A stretch of DNA of 25,250 bases, taken from the NCBI GenBank assembly GCA_023430625.1, contig JAEZAA010000104.1, forward strand, positions 1 through 25,250, written 5' to 3'. The stretch is from Pseudomonadota bacterium. GTDB taxonomy: Bacteria; Pseudomonadota; Gammaproteobacteria; Pseudomonadales; Oleiphilaceae. This document shows, in pieces, positions 15,898 through 23,507 of this stretch. The first letter of the stretch is position 1; the number at the start of each line of letters is the position of its first letter. Under the pieces are notes generated by a model. It did not search any database and was not told where the DNA came from. It was given only the letters and a program-made list of their open reading frames with translations. The position numbers were made by a program, and so were the translations under genes.

Positions 15898-16605
15898 ATG
15901 CCTACGAAAACTTCCTTCTATGCACCTGTTTTATCCACGTTACTTGCTGCTTCACTAGCCACCGTTTCACCGGGCGCCGTTGCCGCGGTCATCTCTCAAA
16001 GCGACACTTACTCCACCTCCTTATTCCTGGGTGGAGATATGACTTCGATGGATGAGCAATATGAAACCGCCTTTGGCTTCTCGGCGTTCGATTCGTCCCT
16101 CGGAGTACTAAGCCAAGTCATCATCGACATCAGCAGCTCCCAAAGCCTGAACGTGACGCTCTTCAATGAGAACACGACTGGTGGCGACTACAGCTTTAAC
16201 TCCAACTACGGGAATGTCGCCGGTAACTTTTCCAATGGCTCAGCCGTTGAAACAACGACATCCTTCACAGACTCTGCAAACGGTTACCTCGAAGCGGGTG
16301 AAAGCATCGACGTTGCTTTTGGCCCACAGAGCAGTTCCAGTAATGTTGTTTTAAGCGGCGCTGATTTACTGCCTTTCATTGACTCTGGACTGTTCACACT
16401 GACCGTCGGCATCTTTCAGAACACCAGCTTCTACGTTAACGCACCTTCAGCTGAGTTTGCGGGCTTCCAGGGTAATACTGACTTGGAAACGACGGTGAGC
16501 ATCCAGTATGTCTATGAACCATCTTCCGTGACAGTCCCGGAGCCGGGTCCGCTAATGTTATTAGGGATGGGACTGTTTGCGTTTCGGATGTTCAGGCGCA
16601 GCTAA
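15898..16605 (+). CDS. Exported PEP-CTERM sorting-domain protein
   Basis: 235 residues. A signal peptide ends near residue 30 (GAVAA). The body is rich in Ser, Thr, Asn and Gly, with only aliphatic beta-strand patterning and no cysteine, as in surface or extracellular-matrix proteins. The C-terminus has the complete sorting signal: VPEPGP, the helix LMLLGMGLFAFRMF, and the basic tail RRS. By family this is processed by exosortase (EpsH), and such proteins are linked to exopolysaccharide. The AAGGAGAG site four to five bases before the ATG is strong. It stands alone. About 265 bases of gene-free DNA precede it, in which I see no distinctive motif. Confidence 0.88.
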   Translation: MPTKTSFYAPVLSTLLAASLATVSPGAVAAVISQSDTYSTSLFLGGDMTSMDEQYETAFGFSAFDSSLGVLSQVIIDISSSQSLNVTLFNENTTGGDYSFNSNYGNVAGNFSNGSAVETTTSFTDSANGYLEAGESIDVAFGPQSSSSNVVLSGADLLPFIDSGLFTLTVGIFQNTSFYVNAPSAEFAGFQGNTDLETTVSIQYVYEPSSVTVPEPGPLMLLGMGLFAFRMFRRS

Positions 16606-16630
16606 CGGGGGCGTTACTGAAGACGCTAGG

Positions 16631-16954
16631 TTAATTGTCCACGTCAAGCGAGGCATACCAGTCTGCGTAGGGCGTGTTTTTGACCAGATGGCGATTGAAG
16701 TCCTTGGCGCCATCGGTCCACCAGACGGGGCCGCGCTCACCCAGTGCGATTTTGGCTTGGTCGACGGCGGCTCTGGCGGCTGTTAAACGGTCCTGATCGC
16801 CCTGTTGCCGGGCAGCCTTCACCGCACGGCGCGCATCCATCAGCTCACCAATCAGTTGCGTGCGCACTTCGGCCGGGAGATGAGGGTTGGCGGCGCGCCA
16901 GAGCCGGCCTCGAACAATGATGTAACGTTGATCTAGGGTGAGAACGGGCTCCAT
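16631..16954 (-). CDS. Small conserved cytosolic protein, function unknown
   Basis: 107 residues. The conserved-looking pattern is a start with EPVLTLDQRYIIVRGRLWRAANPHLP, a central Ala/Arg-rich helix, and an end with ALGERGPVWWTDGAKDFNRHLVKNTPYADWY. I recall proteins of this type in many proteobacteria, sometimes labelled as biopolymer transporter Tol without support. No signal peptide or membrane helix. ATG 16954 is chosen (AAGGG nine bases upstream) over a TTG at 17011 that lies inside a hairpin. It is convergent with the PEP-CTERM gene and follows the MAPEG gene. Confidence 0.7.
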   Translation of the reverse strand: MEPVLTLDQRYIIVRGRLWRAANPHLPAEVRTQLIGELMDARRAVKAARQQGDQDRLTAARAAVDQAKIALGERGPVWWTDGAKDFNRHLVKNTPYADWYASLDVDN

Positions 16955-17000
16955 CAAACGATATCCCTTCTGCAATACCCCTGTTAAAGGGTCAAACTGA

Positions 17001-17020
17001 TCGGGGTGCAATCACCCCGA
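17001..17020 (-). terminator. Hairpin between the MAPEG gene and the next gene
   Basis: A perfect 8-bp stem, TCGGGGTG (17001-17008) and CACCCCGA (17013-17020), with a four-base loop. On the minus strand it follows the MAPEG gene by about 45 bases. The T-run after it is poor (ATCAGTTTG), so it may be a weak terminator or a processing site. Confidence 0.45.
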
Positions 17021-17066
17021 GCCGATAACCTCCGCCTCCCCGTTCAACGTCAGCATGGGCGACGGC

Positions 17067-17504
17067 TCAATGTCCTATCGATAACCAGGCAGCCACCGCA
17101 ATGTAGGTCAGCGCCAGCAGCGGAATGTTGGACAGGACAAACAGCAGGAACCTGACTTCGATCTTGTTCAGCAACGCCTGTACCAGGCTATGCACCACTC
17201 GCAGACCCACATAGGTCCAGGCAAGCGCTAAACTGGCCTGGGTTTGCACGCCGAGCAGCGCCAGTGAAATCACCAGCGCATAAAAGATCGTGGGCTGTTC
17301 CATCAGGTGGTTGTAATTGTCGGCCTTCCAGCGCACCTGGGGCGGCAGCTGGGACATTTGCTCACCACGCGGGGCGGTCGGGTCGGGTTTCATGTGGGCG
17401 GCACGCATGGCGGGAAGGCGCGTGGCGTACATCCAGACCCACATCACCATCGACCAGGCGATCAACGCGATCACCGGGCCCAGCAGTTGCACAGCTATCG
17501 TCAT
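17067..17504 (-). CDS. MAPEG-family membrane protein
   Basis: A 145-residue integral membrane protein with four helices, typical of the MAPEG family (membrane-associated proteins in eicosanoid and glutathione metabolism). The ADNYNHLMEQPTIFYAL segment after the first loop is the family hallmark (N-x-x-E-x-P region), followed by LRVVHSLVQALLN. Bacterial members may have glutathione-transferase or peroxidase activity; this one is untested. The ATG has AGGAG six bases upstream. It lies 49 bases after the alpha/beta hydrolase and probably belongs to the marR-hydrolase transcript. Confidence 0.85.
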   Translation of the reverse strand: MTIAVQLLGPVIALIAWSMVMWVWMYATRLPAMRAAHMKPDPTAPRGEQMSQLPPQVRWKADNYNHLMEQPTIFYALVISLALLGVQTQASLALAWTYVGLRVVHSLVQALLNKIEVRFLLFVLSNIPLLALTYIAVAAWLSIGH

Positions 17505-17553
17505 CTCAAACTCCTATTCCGTATAAACCGTCTCGTGGTACGGGCTCCTTGGG

Positions 17554-18438
17554 TTAAGCCGCCGATGCCTGAACAGATTGAACGCCGCCCTGCAGCATCT
17601 GCTCAATCACTGGCCAGATCTTGTCCCGAGAGCTCCGGAACATGTCGATATGGCCAATGGAAGCATAGCCGAAGTCCCGCGGATTCAGGCTGATCGCCTG
17701 CCGGGGCGCGTTGGGGTAGAGCCGCAACAAATCCTGTACGTTGGTGCTGGTGGCGATCCAGTCGTCTGCTGCGTACAGCACGGAGATGGGGAAGCGGATG
17801 TCCTGGTGGAAATCCTGCTGAATTGTCTTGCCCAGCGCGTTGAAGATATAGCCGGGCCGGCTGCACCAGTCCCGCCACTGCAGGGCCACGCCCCGGGGCA
17901 GGTCCTCACCGAAGCCAATGGCCTTGGAACGCCCGTAACGAAACAGCTTCACGCTCAGGGGCAGGTAGCCCTTCATCAGCAGGTTGGCGGTGAGCCTCAT
18001 CTTCGGCGGCATGCCGGCAAAATAGCCGGTTGATCCCGAGACGCAGACTGCACGGGCGATGCGCCCGTGGTTGGGCAAGATGCCCATCATCTGGCCGCCG
18101 GCACTGTGCCCGAGCAACAACGCCTGGTCTTGCCCGGTGCGCTCCAGCAGCCAGTCCAGGGCCGCCACTTGGTCCCGTTCGCCCCAGTGCTGCAGCAGGG
18201 CCTCGCTGTTGCGCACATGGCCGTGCAGGGACTTGCCGATGCCCCGGTAGTCGAACACCAGCACGTCATAGCCCTGCTCGCTCAGCCAGGTGCAGAACTT
18301 GAAGTAAAACTGTTGGAGCACGCCGGTGGCCGGACACAACAGCACCGGAAAATAGCCGCGCTCGGCTTGGCGCTGGAAAAAGGTGCCATGCAGTTGATAG
18401 CCGTCCGCACAGCGCATGCTGATTTCTTGGGTTCGCAT
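17554..18438 (-). CDS. Predicted alpha/beta hydrolase
   Basis: 294 residues, soluble. FDYRGIGKS (about 62-70) and the nucleophile elbow GHSAGG with Ser112 are clear. YAADDWIA supplies the Asp, and the late GHIDMFR the catalytic His. It resembles the COG4757-type predicted hydrolases. Two starts are plausible: ATG 18438, with AGGAG eight bases upstream (chosen), and ATG 18456, which overlaps the marR stop as ATGA. Either way translation is coupled to marR. Substrate unknown. Confidence 0.85.
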   Translation of the reverse strand: MRTQEISMRCADGYQLHGTFFQRQAERGYFPVLLCPATGVLQQFYFKFCTWLSEQGYDVLVFDYRGIGKSLHGHVRNSEALLQHWGERDQVAALDWLLERTGQDQALLLGHSAGGQMMGILPNHGRIARAVCVSGSTGYFAGMPPKMRLTANLLMKGYLPLSVKLFRYGRSKAIGFGEDLPRGVALQWRDWCSRPGYIFNALGKTIQQDFHQDIRFPISVLYAADDWIATSTNVQDLLRLYPNAPRQAISLNPRDFGYASIGHIDMFRSSRDKIWPVIEQMLQGGVQSVQASAA

Positions 18439-18452
18439 TGTCCCCTCTCCTC

Positions 18453-18893
18453 TCATTCGTTGAATTCCTGCCGCACCTGCTTCAACCAGCGTTCGACGAC
18501 TGCTAATTCCTCACGACTGAAGCCCTGGCTGAACTTCTCCTGCGCCTGAGCCGTGACCTGATGAAGCCGAGGCAACATCGCTTGCCCCTGATCCGTCAGC
18601 CAGACCCGCTGCGCCCGGCCGTCTCCAGCGCAGGCGCGGCGTTCCAGTAATTCCAGTTTCTGCATGCGCTCCACCAGTCCGGAGATGGCGGACGGCACCA
18701 GGTCTAGTTGCTGGGCCAGCTCGCCCATCAGTTGACCATCCTGGCGCTCCAGCAAAAACAGCACGGCGGCCTGGGGGGCGCTGAGCTGGAGTCCGTCCTG
18801 TCCTTGCTTGGCAATCCACTGCTGGACCCGCCTCTGGCTGCTGTTGAGCAGATAGATAAATCGGGGTTGAGACACCGGTTCGACCTCGGCCAT
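18453..18893 (-). CDS. MarR-family transcriptional regulator
   Basis: 146 residues. The winged helix is evident: LSAPQAAVLFLLERQDGQLMGELAQQLDLVPSAISGLVERMQKLELLERR, then the wing CAGDGRAQRVWLT. A Cys at the start of the wing might be redox-sensitive, as in OhrR-like regulators, but that is speculation. No good ribosome-binding site precedes the ATG; instead the operator palindrome reaches the start codon. It heads the transcript with the hydrolase and MAPEG genes and most likely represses it. Confidence 0.9.
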   Translation of the reverse strand: MAEVEPVSQPRFIYLLNSSQRRVQQWIAKQGQDGLQLSAPQAAVLFLLERQDGQLMGELAQQLDLVPSAISGLVERMQKLELLERRACAGDGRAQRVWLTDQGQAMLPRLHQVTAQAQEKFSQGFSREELAVVERWLKQVRQEFNE

Positions 18894-18915
18894 TTATTTC
18901 ACATGCGAAATAAAT
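18892..18915. promoter_or_regulatory. Perfect palindrome over the marR start (MarR operator)
   Basis: ATTTATTTC (18892-18900), six bases, GAAATAAAT (18907-18915): nine-base perfect arms in AT-rich sequence, matching the usual size of MarR sites. It overlaps the first two bases of the marR start codon, so bound repressor would block both transcription and access to the leader. Confidence 0.75.
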
Positions 18916-18978
18916 ATCAAAGATTCTGCCGAGGCACAAGAAAATTCAAACAAGCGTTTGAGTTGCTAAAGAAGAGAG

Positions 18979-19245
18979 TCAGAGGATGCCGGAAACCAGA
19001 ACTAGATAGCCGCCAGCAAGGATGCCAACGATTCCAATCAGTTGCGCCAGTACACCGTCCAAGACGAAGGCGGTATCATTCCCTTGCCAATCGCCCAGAT
19101 CCACGACTCGGATTCTGACGATATTCAGGCCATCGACGATCAGGTAGGCACCGATAAAGGCCGTGGCGGCTTCCTTGCTCTGCAGCACTGCCAGCAGCAA
19201 GGCAATGACGATGGCGATCCAGATAAATGGACTTCTATGTAACAT
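18979..19245 (-). CDS. Small hydrophobic membrane protein
   Basis: 88 residues, mostly membrane-embedded: FIWIAIVIALLLAVLQ, a short loop, AFIGAYLIVDGLNIVRIR, then AQLIGIVGILAGGYLVLVSG. I do not recognise the family. ATG 19245 is preferred because the first hydrophobic helix starts just after it; the frame is open to 19347, but those residues overlap the upstream gene and look non-coding. There is no strong ribosome-binding site. It follows the glycosylase gene by 46 bases. Confidence 0.55.
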   Translation of the reverse strand: MLHRSPFIWIAIVIALLLAVLQSKEAATAFIGAYLIVDGLNIVRIRVVDLGDWQGNDTAFVLDGVLAQLIGIVGILAGGYLVLVSGIL

Positions 19246-19291
19246 CGGCGGGTAAGAACCTGGGTGATTCGATAATTCGGTAATTCGACAG

Positions 19292-19732
19292 CTAGGCGCC
19301 GCTCGACGCCCGCTCCCATGATGCCACCGGCCCCGGTTGCAGACCAAATATAGGGTGACACTCTGGCGTTTCTACCTCGCTCCACTGTGCCAGCAGCACC
19401 GGATTGCGAGTCGCCAGCTTTTGCTTCAGGTGCTGCCATTCCAGCACGAGCTGACCCGAGTTGAGCAGGATCGGCGCCACTGCCCGCACCGGCCCGAGTT
19501 TGGACTGATCAAAGCAGTAGCCGCGCCGACAGGCGTCGTCATGGACGACGGCCAGGTAGGCGTTGATCGCCTGCTCCGGCTCAGGGTGTTCCCTGAAACG
19601 ATCCAATTGAGGGTGACGGGTATAACCGCGCGTGTCGCCGCGAAGCACGGCCCTCGCCAGCAAGGCCTCGCGCCAGAGCGCAACCAGCCCCTGCGGATCG
19701 AGATACTTCGGATGCAATGACCAGAGACGCAT
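19292..19732 (-). CDS. Pyrimidine-dimer DNA glycosylase family protein
   Basis: A 146-residue protein of the Pyr_excise family, related to phage T4 endonuclease V, which cuts the glycosidic bond at UV-induced pyrimidine dimers. The diagnostic start MRLWSLHPKYLDPQGLVALW is intact, followed by REALLARAVLRGDTRGYTRHPQLDRF. This fixes the start at ATG 19732, with AGGTG seven bases upstream; the frame is open to 19888, but the extra residues overlap the divergent gene. Possible partner of the small membrane protein gene downstream only by position. Confidence 0.85.
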   Translation of the reverse strand: MRLWSLHPKYLDPQGLVALWREALLARAVLRGDTRGYTRHPQLDRFREHPEPEQAINAYLAVVHDDACRRGYCFDQSKLGPVRAVAPILLNSGQLVLEWQHLKQKLATRNPVLLAQWSEVETPECHPIFGLQPGPVASWERASSGA

Positions 19733-19886
19733 GCAGGACACCTGAGTTTGATTGGAAGCCATACGGCTCACTGTGAATCCCTCCCCCAGAAGCCTAACGT
19801 AATTATGGACAACTGTTCCATTCTCGGCTTGAGGGGACCTGCATCCGCAGCGTTCTCCCAGGGCCCACCGTCGACCAGGAGGAACC

Positions 19887-20444
19887 ATGACTCAGTTCGC
19901 CTCATTCTCACGCCTGATGTTCGCCCTGCTGACCCTGCTGGCTGTCGCAGCCGGTTCAGCCACCGCCCAGACCGCAGCCCCCGGAGATTACGAGCAACAA
20001 CTGACGGATGCGCGCATCGTGGCAATTGTCATGGCGCTCAACGAACTGGAGATCCAATCCAGCAACTCTGCGCTCACCCGAGCAATCAACGAGGACGTGA
20101 AAAATTACGCGCAAATGATGACTGACGCGCACAACCGAAAACTGGAAGCGTTGCGGCAACTGGGCATTGAGCAGGAGCCCAATGAAGTCAGTCAGACACT
20201 GCGGGATACCGCAAAGGGCGTGCAGGCAAAGCTGGGCGAACAAACCGGGGGCGGTTTCGACGCCCAATACATGCAATTGCAGATCTCGCTGCATCAGAAC
20301 GCGCTCAACCTGCTGGACTACACCTTGATTCCGCAAACCCAGGAGAACAACCTGCGCCAGCAACTGATCGAGACGCGTGCCGAGGTCGACAACCACCTGC
20401 AGGAGGCCTGGACACTGTATCAACGGGTATCGCAAGGCCAGTAG
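19887..20444 (+). CDS. Exported DUF4142 (ferritin-like helical) protein
   Basis: 185 residues. A signal peptide ends near residue 27 (ATAQ). The mature part is all-helical with the DUF4142 pattern: ARIVAIVMALNELEIQSSNSAL, then VKNYAQMMTDAHNRKLEALRQLG, and a late helix DAQYMQLQISLHQNALNLLD. This family belongs to the ferritin-like fold and is periplasmic; function is largely unknown. AGGAGG lies four bases before the ATG. It is followed by an intrinsic terminator and is probably monocistronic. Confidence 0.85.
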   Translation: MTQFASFSRLMFALLTLLAVAAGSATAQTAAPGDYEQQLTDARIVAIVMALNELEIQSSNSALTRAINEDVKNYAQMMTDAHNRKLEALRQLGIEQEPNEVSQTLRDTAKGVQAKLGEQTGGGFDAQYMQLQISLHQNALNLLDYTLIPQTQENNLRQQLIETRAEVDNHLQEAWTLYQRVSQGQ

Positions 20445-20465
20445 GGTTAGCAATTACTTTATAAA

Positions 20466-20500
20466 GGCCCGTCGGCACCTGATCGACGGGCCGGACTTTC
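20466..20500 (+). terminator. Intrinsic terminator after the DUF4142 gene
   Basis: A perfect 9-bp stem, GGCCCGTCG (20466-20474) and CGACGGGCC (20484-20492), with a nine-base loop, lies 22 bases after the stop codon. It is followed by GGACTTTC, so the T-tract is short. Confidence 0.7.
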
Positions 20501-20661
20501 AGGCATTGACGCGTCAACAGGCGGCAGCCACGCCCATCTTCGCCCCCTCCCATTAGCCAACCCTGGTGATTGATCCCGCACACCTTTCTCTAAAGACTAA
20601 TGAGTCCTTCGATTCCGGCACCTGCTTTCCGTCGGCATCAGGCTCTAGCGACACCCATGCG

Positions 20662-20709
20662 TAGTTACAACCATACGTAGTAACAACAATAAATAGTAAC
20701 AACAATAAA
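20662..20709 (+). repeat. Three 16-bp tandem repeats before the propeller gene
   Basis: TAGTAACAACAATAAA occurs twice without change (20678-20693, 20694-20709), preceded by a degenerate copy, TAGTTACAACCATACG (20662-20677). The array ends two bases before the CGGAG ribosome-binding site of the gene at 20722, so it lies in the leader or promoter. It may be a regulator-binding array or an unstructured A-rich translation enhancer. Confidence 0.75.
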
Positions 20710-20721
20710 ACGGAGACCCCC

Positions 20722-21960
20722 ATGTTTTCAGAAACAACCTCACCTCGCCAAGGAGCGGTTCGGAGAGTGCTCGCACTCACCGCCGGCTTGTTTTTATCCG
20801 TTACCGCAGCCACGGCCTCAGCGGCCGATACGCGGCCGGTCATTTTCGTCGGCAATAACTGGGAAGGGATGATCGACGTCATCGACGCCGAAACCTATAC
20901 CACCATTGGGCGCATCGACGGCGTCCCCGACAAGCGCAAGCGCACCACCGAAATCCTGTTCAACCCATTAAAACTACTGGCGTTCCAAGCCATTCGTATC
21001 TTCATCGGCGAAGGCAACGACCAGTTCGTGGATGACATGTACAGCACGCCCGATGGCCGTCTGCTGGCAGTCTCCCGCCCCAGCTTGGCCGACGTCGTGG
21101 GCATCGACATCGAAACAAACAAGATTGTCTGGCGCTTCCAGGTCGACGGCATCCGCTCCGACCACATGGGCCTGTCGCCCGATGGTAAACACCTCGCCGT
21201 ATCCGCCTCCACCGGTAACGTGGTGCACATCCTCGACATCAACACCGGCAAGGAAGTCGGCCGCTTCCCCAGTGGCGACTCCCCCCATGAGAACGTCTAT
21301 TCCAAGGACGGCTCCAAGATCTACCACGCCAGCATCGGCACCGTTTACTCCCCGCTCGATGCCTATTACCTGGATCCCACCAAGGGTGAGCGGGTCGTTC
21401 AGGTGGTCGACGCCAAGACCTTTCAGATCCTGAAGAAATTCGACATGGGCGAGAAGCTCAAGGCCGCCGGCTACACCAAGCTGAGCCCAGCGGTTCGCCC
21501 CATGGCGCACACGCCGGACGAGCGTTTCTTCTACTTCCAGCTGTCCTTCCTGCATGGCTTCATTGAGTACGACATGCAAGAAGATCGCGTTACCCGACTG
21601 GCCGAACTGCCCAACCTGGTGCCGGACCTGCGCGTCCAGAAGTACGTCAACGATTCCGCCCACCATGGCATCGCCATGAACAGCGCTGGCGACACCCTGT
21701 GCGTGGCCGGCACCATGAGCGATTACGTTGCCATCGTTTCGCGCGAAACCTTCGAGTACAAGATCCTCACCGGCCTCGGCGAGAAACCCTACTGGGTGAC
21801 GACCGATAAGTCTGGTGAGAACTGCTACATCTCCTGGAGCGGAACGGACCAAATATCCATCGTCAACTACGCCTCGGGTGAAGAAGTTGCACGCGTGGAC
21901 GTGGGTGACCACCCGCAGCGGATCCGGGAAGGTTTTGTGCCGGTCAACTGGACGCGTTAA
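20722..21960 (+). CDS. Exported YncE-like beta-propeller protein
   Basis: 412 residues. A signal peptide ends near residue 35 (ASAAD). The mature protein is a repeated beta-propeller of the YVTN/YncE kind: IDVIDAETYTTIGRIDGVP, LSPDGKHLAVSASTGNVVHILDINTGKEVGRF, VQVVDAKTFQILKKFDMG and ISIVNYASGEEVARVDVGDHPQ are recurring blades. No catalytic or PQQ-binding motif is evident. Periplasmic or surface binding role likely; ligand unknown. GGAG lies six bases before the ATG. It is preceded by the 16-bp iterons and followed by a strong terminator, so it is a single-gene unit. Confidence 0.82.
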   Translation: MFSETTSPRQGAVRRVLALTAGLFLSVTAATASAADTRPVIFVGNNWEGMIDVIDAETYTTIGRIDGVPDKRKRTTEILFNPLKLLAFQAIRIFIGEGNDQFVDDMYSTPDGRLLAVSRPSLADVVGIDIETNKIVWRFQVDGIRSDHMGLSPDGKHLAVSASTGNVVHILDINTGKEVGRFPSGDSPHENVYSKDGSKIYHASIGTVYSPLDAYYLDPTKGERVVQVVDAKTFQILKKFDMGEKLKAAGYTKLSPAVRPMAHTPDERFFYFQLSFLHGFIEYDMQEDRVTRLAELPNLVPDLRVQKYVNDSAHHGIAMNSAGDTLCVAGTMSDYVAIVSRETFEYKILTGLGEKPYWVTTDKSGENCYISWSGTDQISIVNYASGEEVARVDVGDHPQRIREGFVPVNWTR

Positions 21961-21986
21961 ACCAATCGACATCCTGTAATGGCAAA

Positions 21987-22025
21987 GGCCCAATCCCCGC
22001 GAGGAGGTTGGGCTTTTGTTTTTTG
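21987..22025 (+). terminator. Strong intrinsic terminator after the propeller gene
   Basis: The arm GCCCAATCCCC (21989-21999) pairs with GGAGGTTGGGC, with one mismatch and a short GCG-containing loop. It is followed by TTTTGTTTTTT. It separates the propeller gene from pilU. Confidence 0.85.
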
Positions 22026-22189
22026 GCCCTGCCAGCACCGCTCAGCTCGTCACAGCGTCAGGCTTATCCGCAACGCCACTTCAGCACCTTCCCTATCAAC
22101 CGTTTACGCTTCTTTACGCATCTCCCGTGGCAGGCTCTTGCGGTCTGAACTACAACTATTTTTTGAGCTATTTCACATTAGGGAATGCA

Positions 22190-23332
22190 ATGGACTTTGA
22201 TTCATACCTCAAGACGCTTGCCACCAACCATGGTTCCGACCTTTACCTCAGTACCGGCGCGCCGCCCTGCGCCAAGTTCCACGGCGTGTTGAAGCCGATC
22301 AGCCAGACGCCCATGCAGTCCGGCGAGATCAAGGACATTGCCTACAGCATCATGGACGACCAGCAGAAGGCGGATTTCGAGAAGGATCTGGAGATGAACC
22401 TGGCCTACTCCATTCACAAGGTGGGGCGGTTTCGAATCAATATTTTCCGCCAGCGCAACGAGGTGTCCATCGTCGCCCGTAACATCGTCACCGAGATTCC
22501 CAGTGCAGACAGCCTGGGGCTGCCGCCGGTGCTGAAAGAGGTGATGATGGCCAAGCGGGGCCTGGTGCTGTTCGTGGGCGCGACCGGTTCCGGTAAATCC
22601 ACCTCGCTGGCGGCGCTGATCGATCACCGTAATGCCAACAGCAGCGGCCACATCATCACCATCGAGGATCCGGTGGAGTTCATTCACCGCCACAAGAAAT
22701 CCATCATCAACCAGCGCGAGGTGGGCATGGACACCCGCAGCTTCCATAACGCGCTGAAGAACACCCTGCGTCAGGCGCCGGATGTGATCCTGATCGGCGA
22801 GATCCGCGACCGCGAGACCATGGAACATGCCCTCGCCTTCGCCGAAACCGGTCACCTCTGTATTTCGACGCTGCACGCCAACAACGCCAACCAGGCGCTG
22901 GACCGGATCATCAACTTCTTCCCGGAAGAACGCCGGCCCCAGTTGCTGATGGATCTGTCCCTGAACCTGCGGGCCTTCGTATCGCAACGTCTGATTCCGA
23001 CCGTGGACGGCAAGCGTTGCGCGGCCATCGAGATCCTGATGGGCACGCCCACCGTGGGCGAGCTGATCCAGCGGGGCGAGATGGACGGCATCAAGGAGAT
23101 CATGGAGAAATCCACCAACCTGGGCATGCAGACCTTCGACCAGGCGCTGTTCGAGCTGTGGAAGAGTGGCAAGATTACCGAGGACGAAGCACTGAAGAAC
23201 GCGGATTCCGCCAACAACCTGCGCCTCAAGATCAAGCTGCAAGGCGGTAACGCGGGACGTAGCGGGGGTAGTGGGTTCTCGTTGAGCCTGGAAGAGGAGA
23301 AGCCGGCCAAGCCTAGTTGGGAGACGGATTGA
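22190..23332 (+). CDS. pilU: PilU, twitching-motility retraction ATPase
   Basis: A 380-residue cytoplasmic hexameric ATPase of the PilT/PilU class that helps retract type IV pili. Walker A GATGSGKS is at 130-137, the acidic Asp box ITIEDPVEF at 157-164, Walker B DVILIGEIRD at 198-207, and the His box STLHANN around His229. The opening MDFDSYLKTLATNHGSDLYL and the C-terminal extension after the ATPase core favour PilU over PilT; length fits. ATG 22190 is preferred (AGGGA seven bases upstream); the frame is open into the upstream terminator. No pilT is visible on either side here. Confidence 0.93.
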   Translation: MDFDSYLKTLATNHGSDLYLSTGAPPCAKFHGVLKPISQTPMQSGEIKDIAYSIMDDQQKADFEKDLEMNLAYSIHKVGRFRINIFRQRNEVSIVARNIVTEIPSADSLGLPPVLKEVMMAKRGLVLFVGATGSGKSTSLAALIDHRNANSSGHIITIEDPVEFIHRHKKSIINQREVGMDTRSFHNALKNTLRQAPDVILIGEIRDRETMEHALAFAETGHLCISTLHANNANQALDRIINFFPEERRPQLLMDLSLNLRAFVSQRLIPTVDGKRCAAIEILMGTPTVGELIQRGEMDGIKEIMEKSTNLGMQTFDQALFELWKSGKITEDEALKNADSANNLRLKIKLQGGNAGRSGGSGFSLSLEEEKPAKPSWETD

Positions 23333-23342
23333 TCGCTGTATA

Positions 23343-23491
23343 GTCCCTCCCCCTGCCAAGGGGGAGGTTAGGAGGGGGTGCCTGCCCCACAAGGGGCGGG
23401 CGTGGTGTGAGTATCGGTTGGATCCGTACCTGAAAGAAACCTCACCCCTAGCCGGGCGCCCCAACCCTCCCCTTTCCAGGGGAGGGAGCTT
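23343..23491. repeat. C-rich inverted-repeat element (copy 2)
   Basis: Two inverted copies of a hairpin unit: CCTCCCCC (23346-23353) with GGGGGAGG (23360-23367), and CCCTCCCC (23465-23472) with GGGGAGGG (23479-23486). They face each other across about 100 bases, with CTCACCCCTAGC inside the right copy. The style matches the element at 130-240. It lies between convergent pilU and PEP-CTERM genes and may also end transcription. Confidence 0.6.
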
Positions 23492-23507
23492 TTACACAAT
23501 CGTTGGT

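Noticed and set aside
20662..20709. CRISPR-like or plasmid-origin iterons
   Set aside because: The units are head-to-tail without spacers, only three, and next to no cas or rep gene.
20974..23464. Long minus-strand open frames over the propeller gene and pilU
   Set aside because: Both are mirror-frame shadows of well-recognised plus-strand genes and have low-complexity translations.
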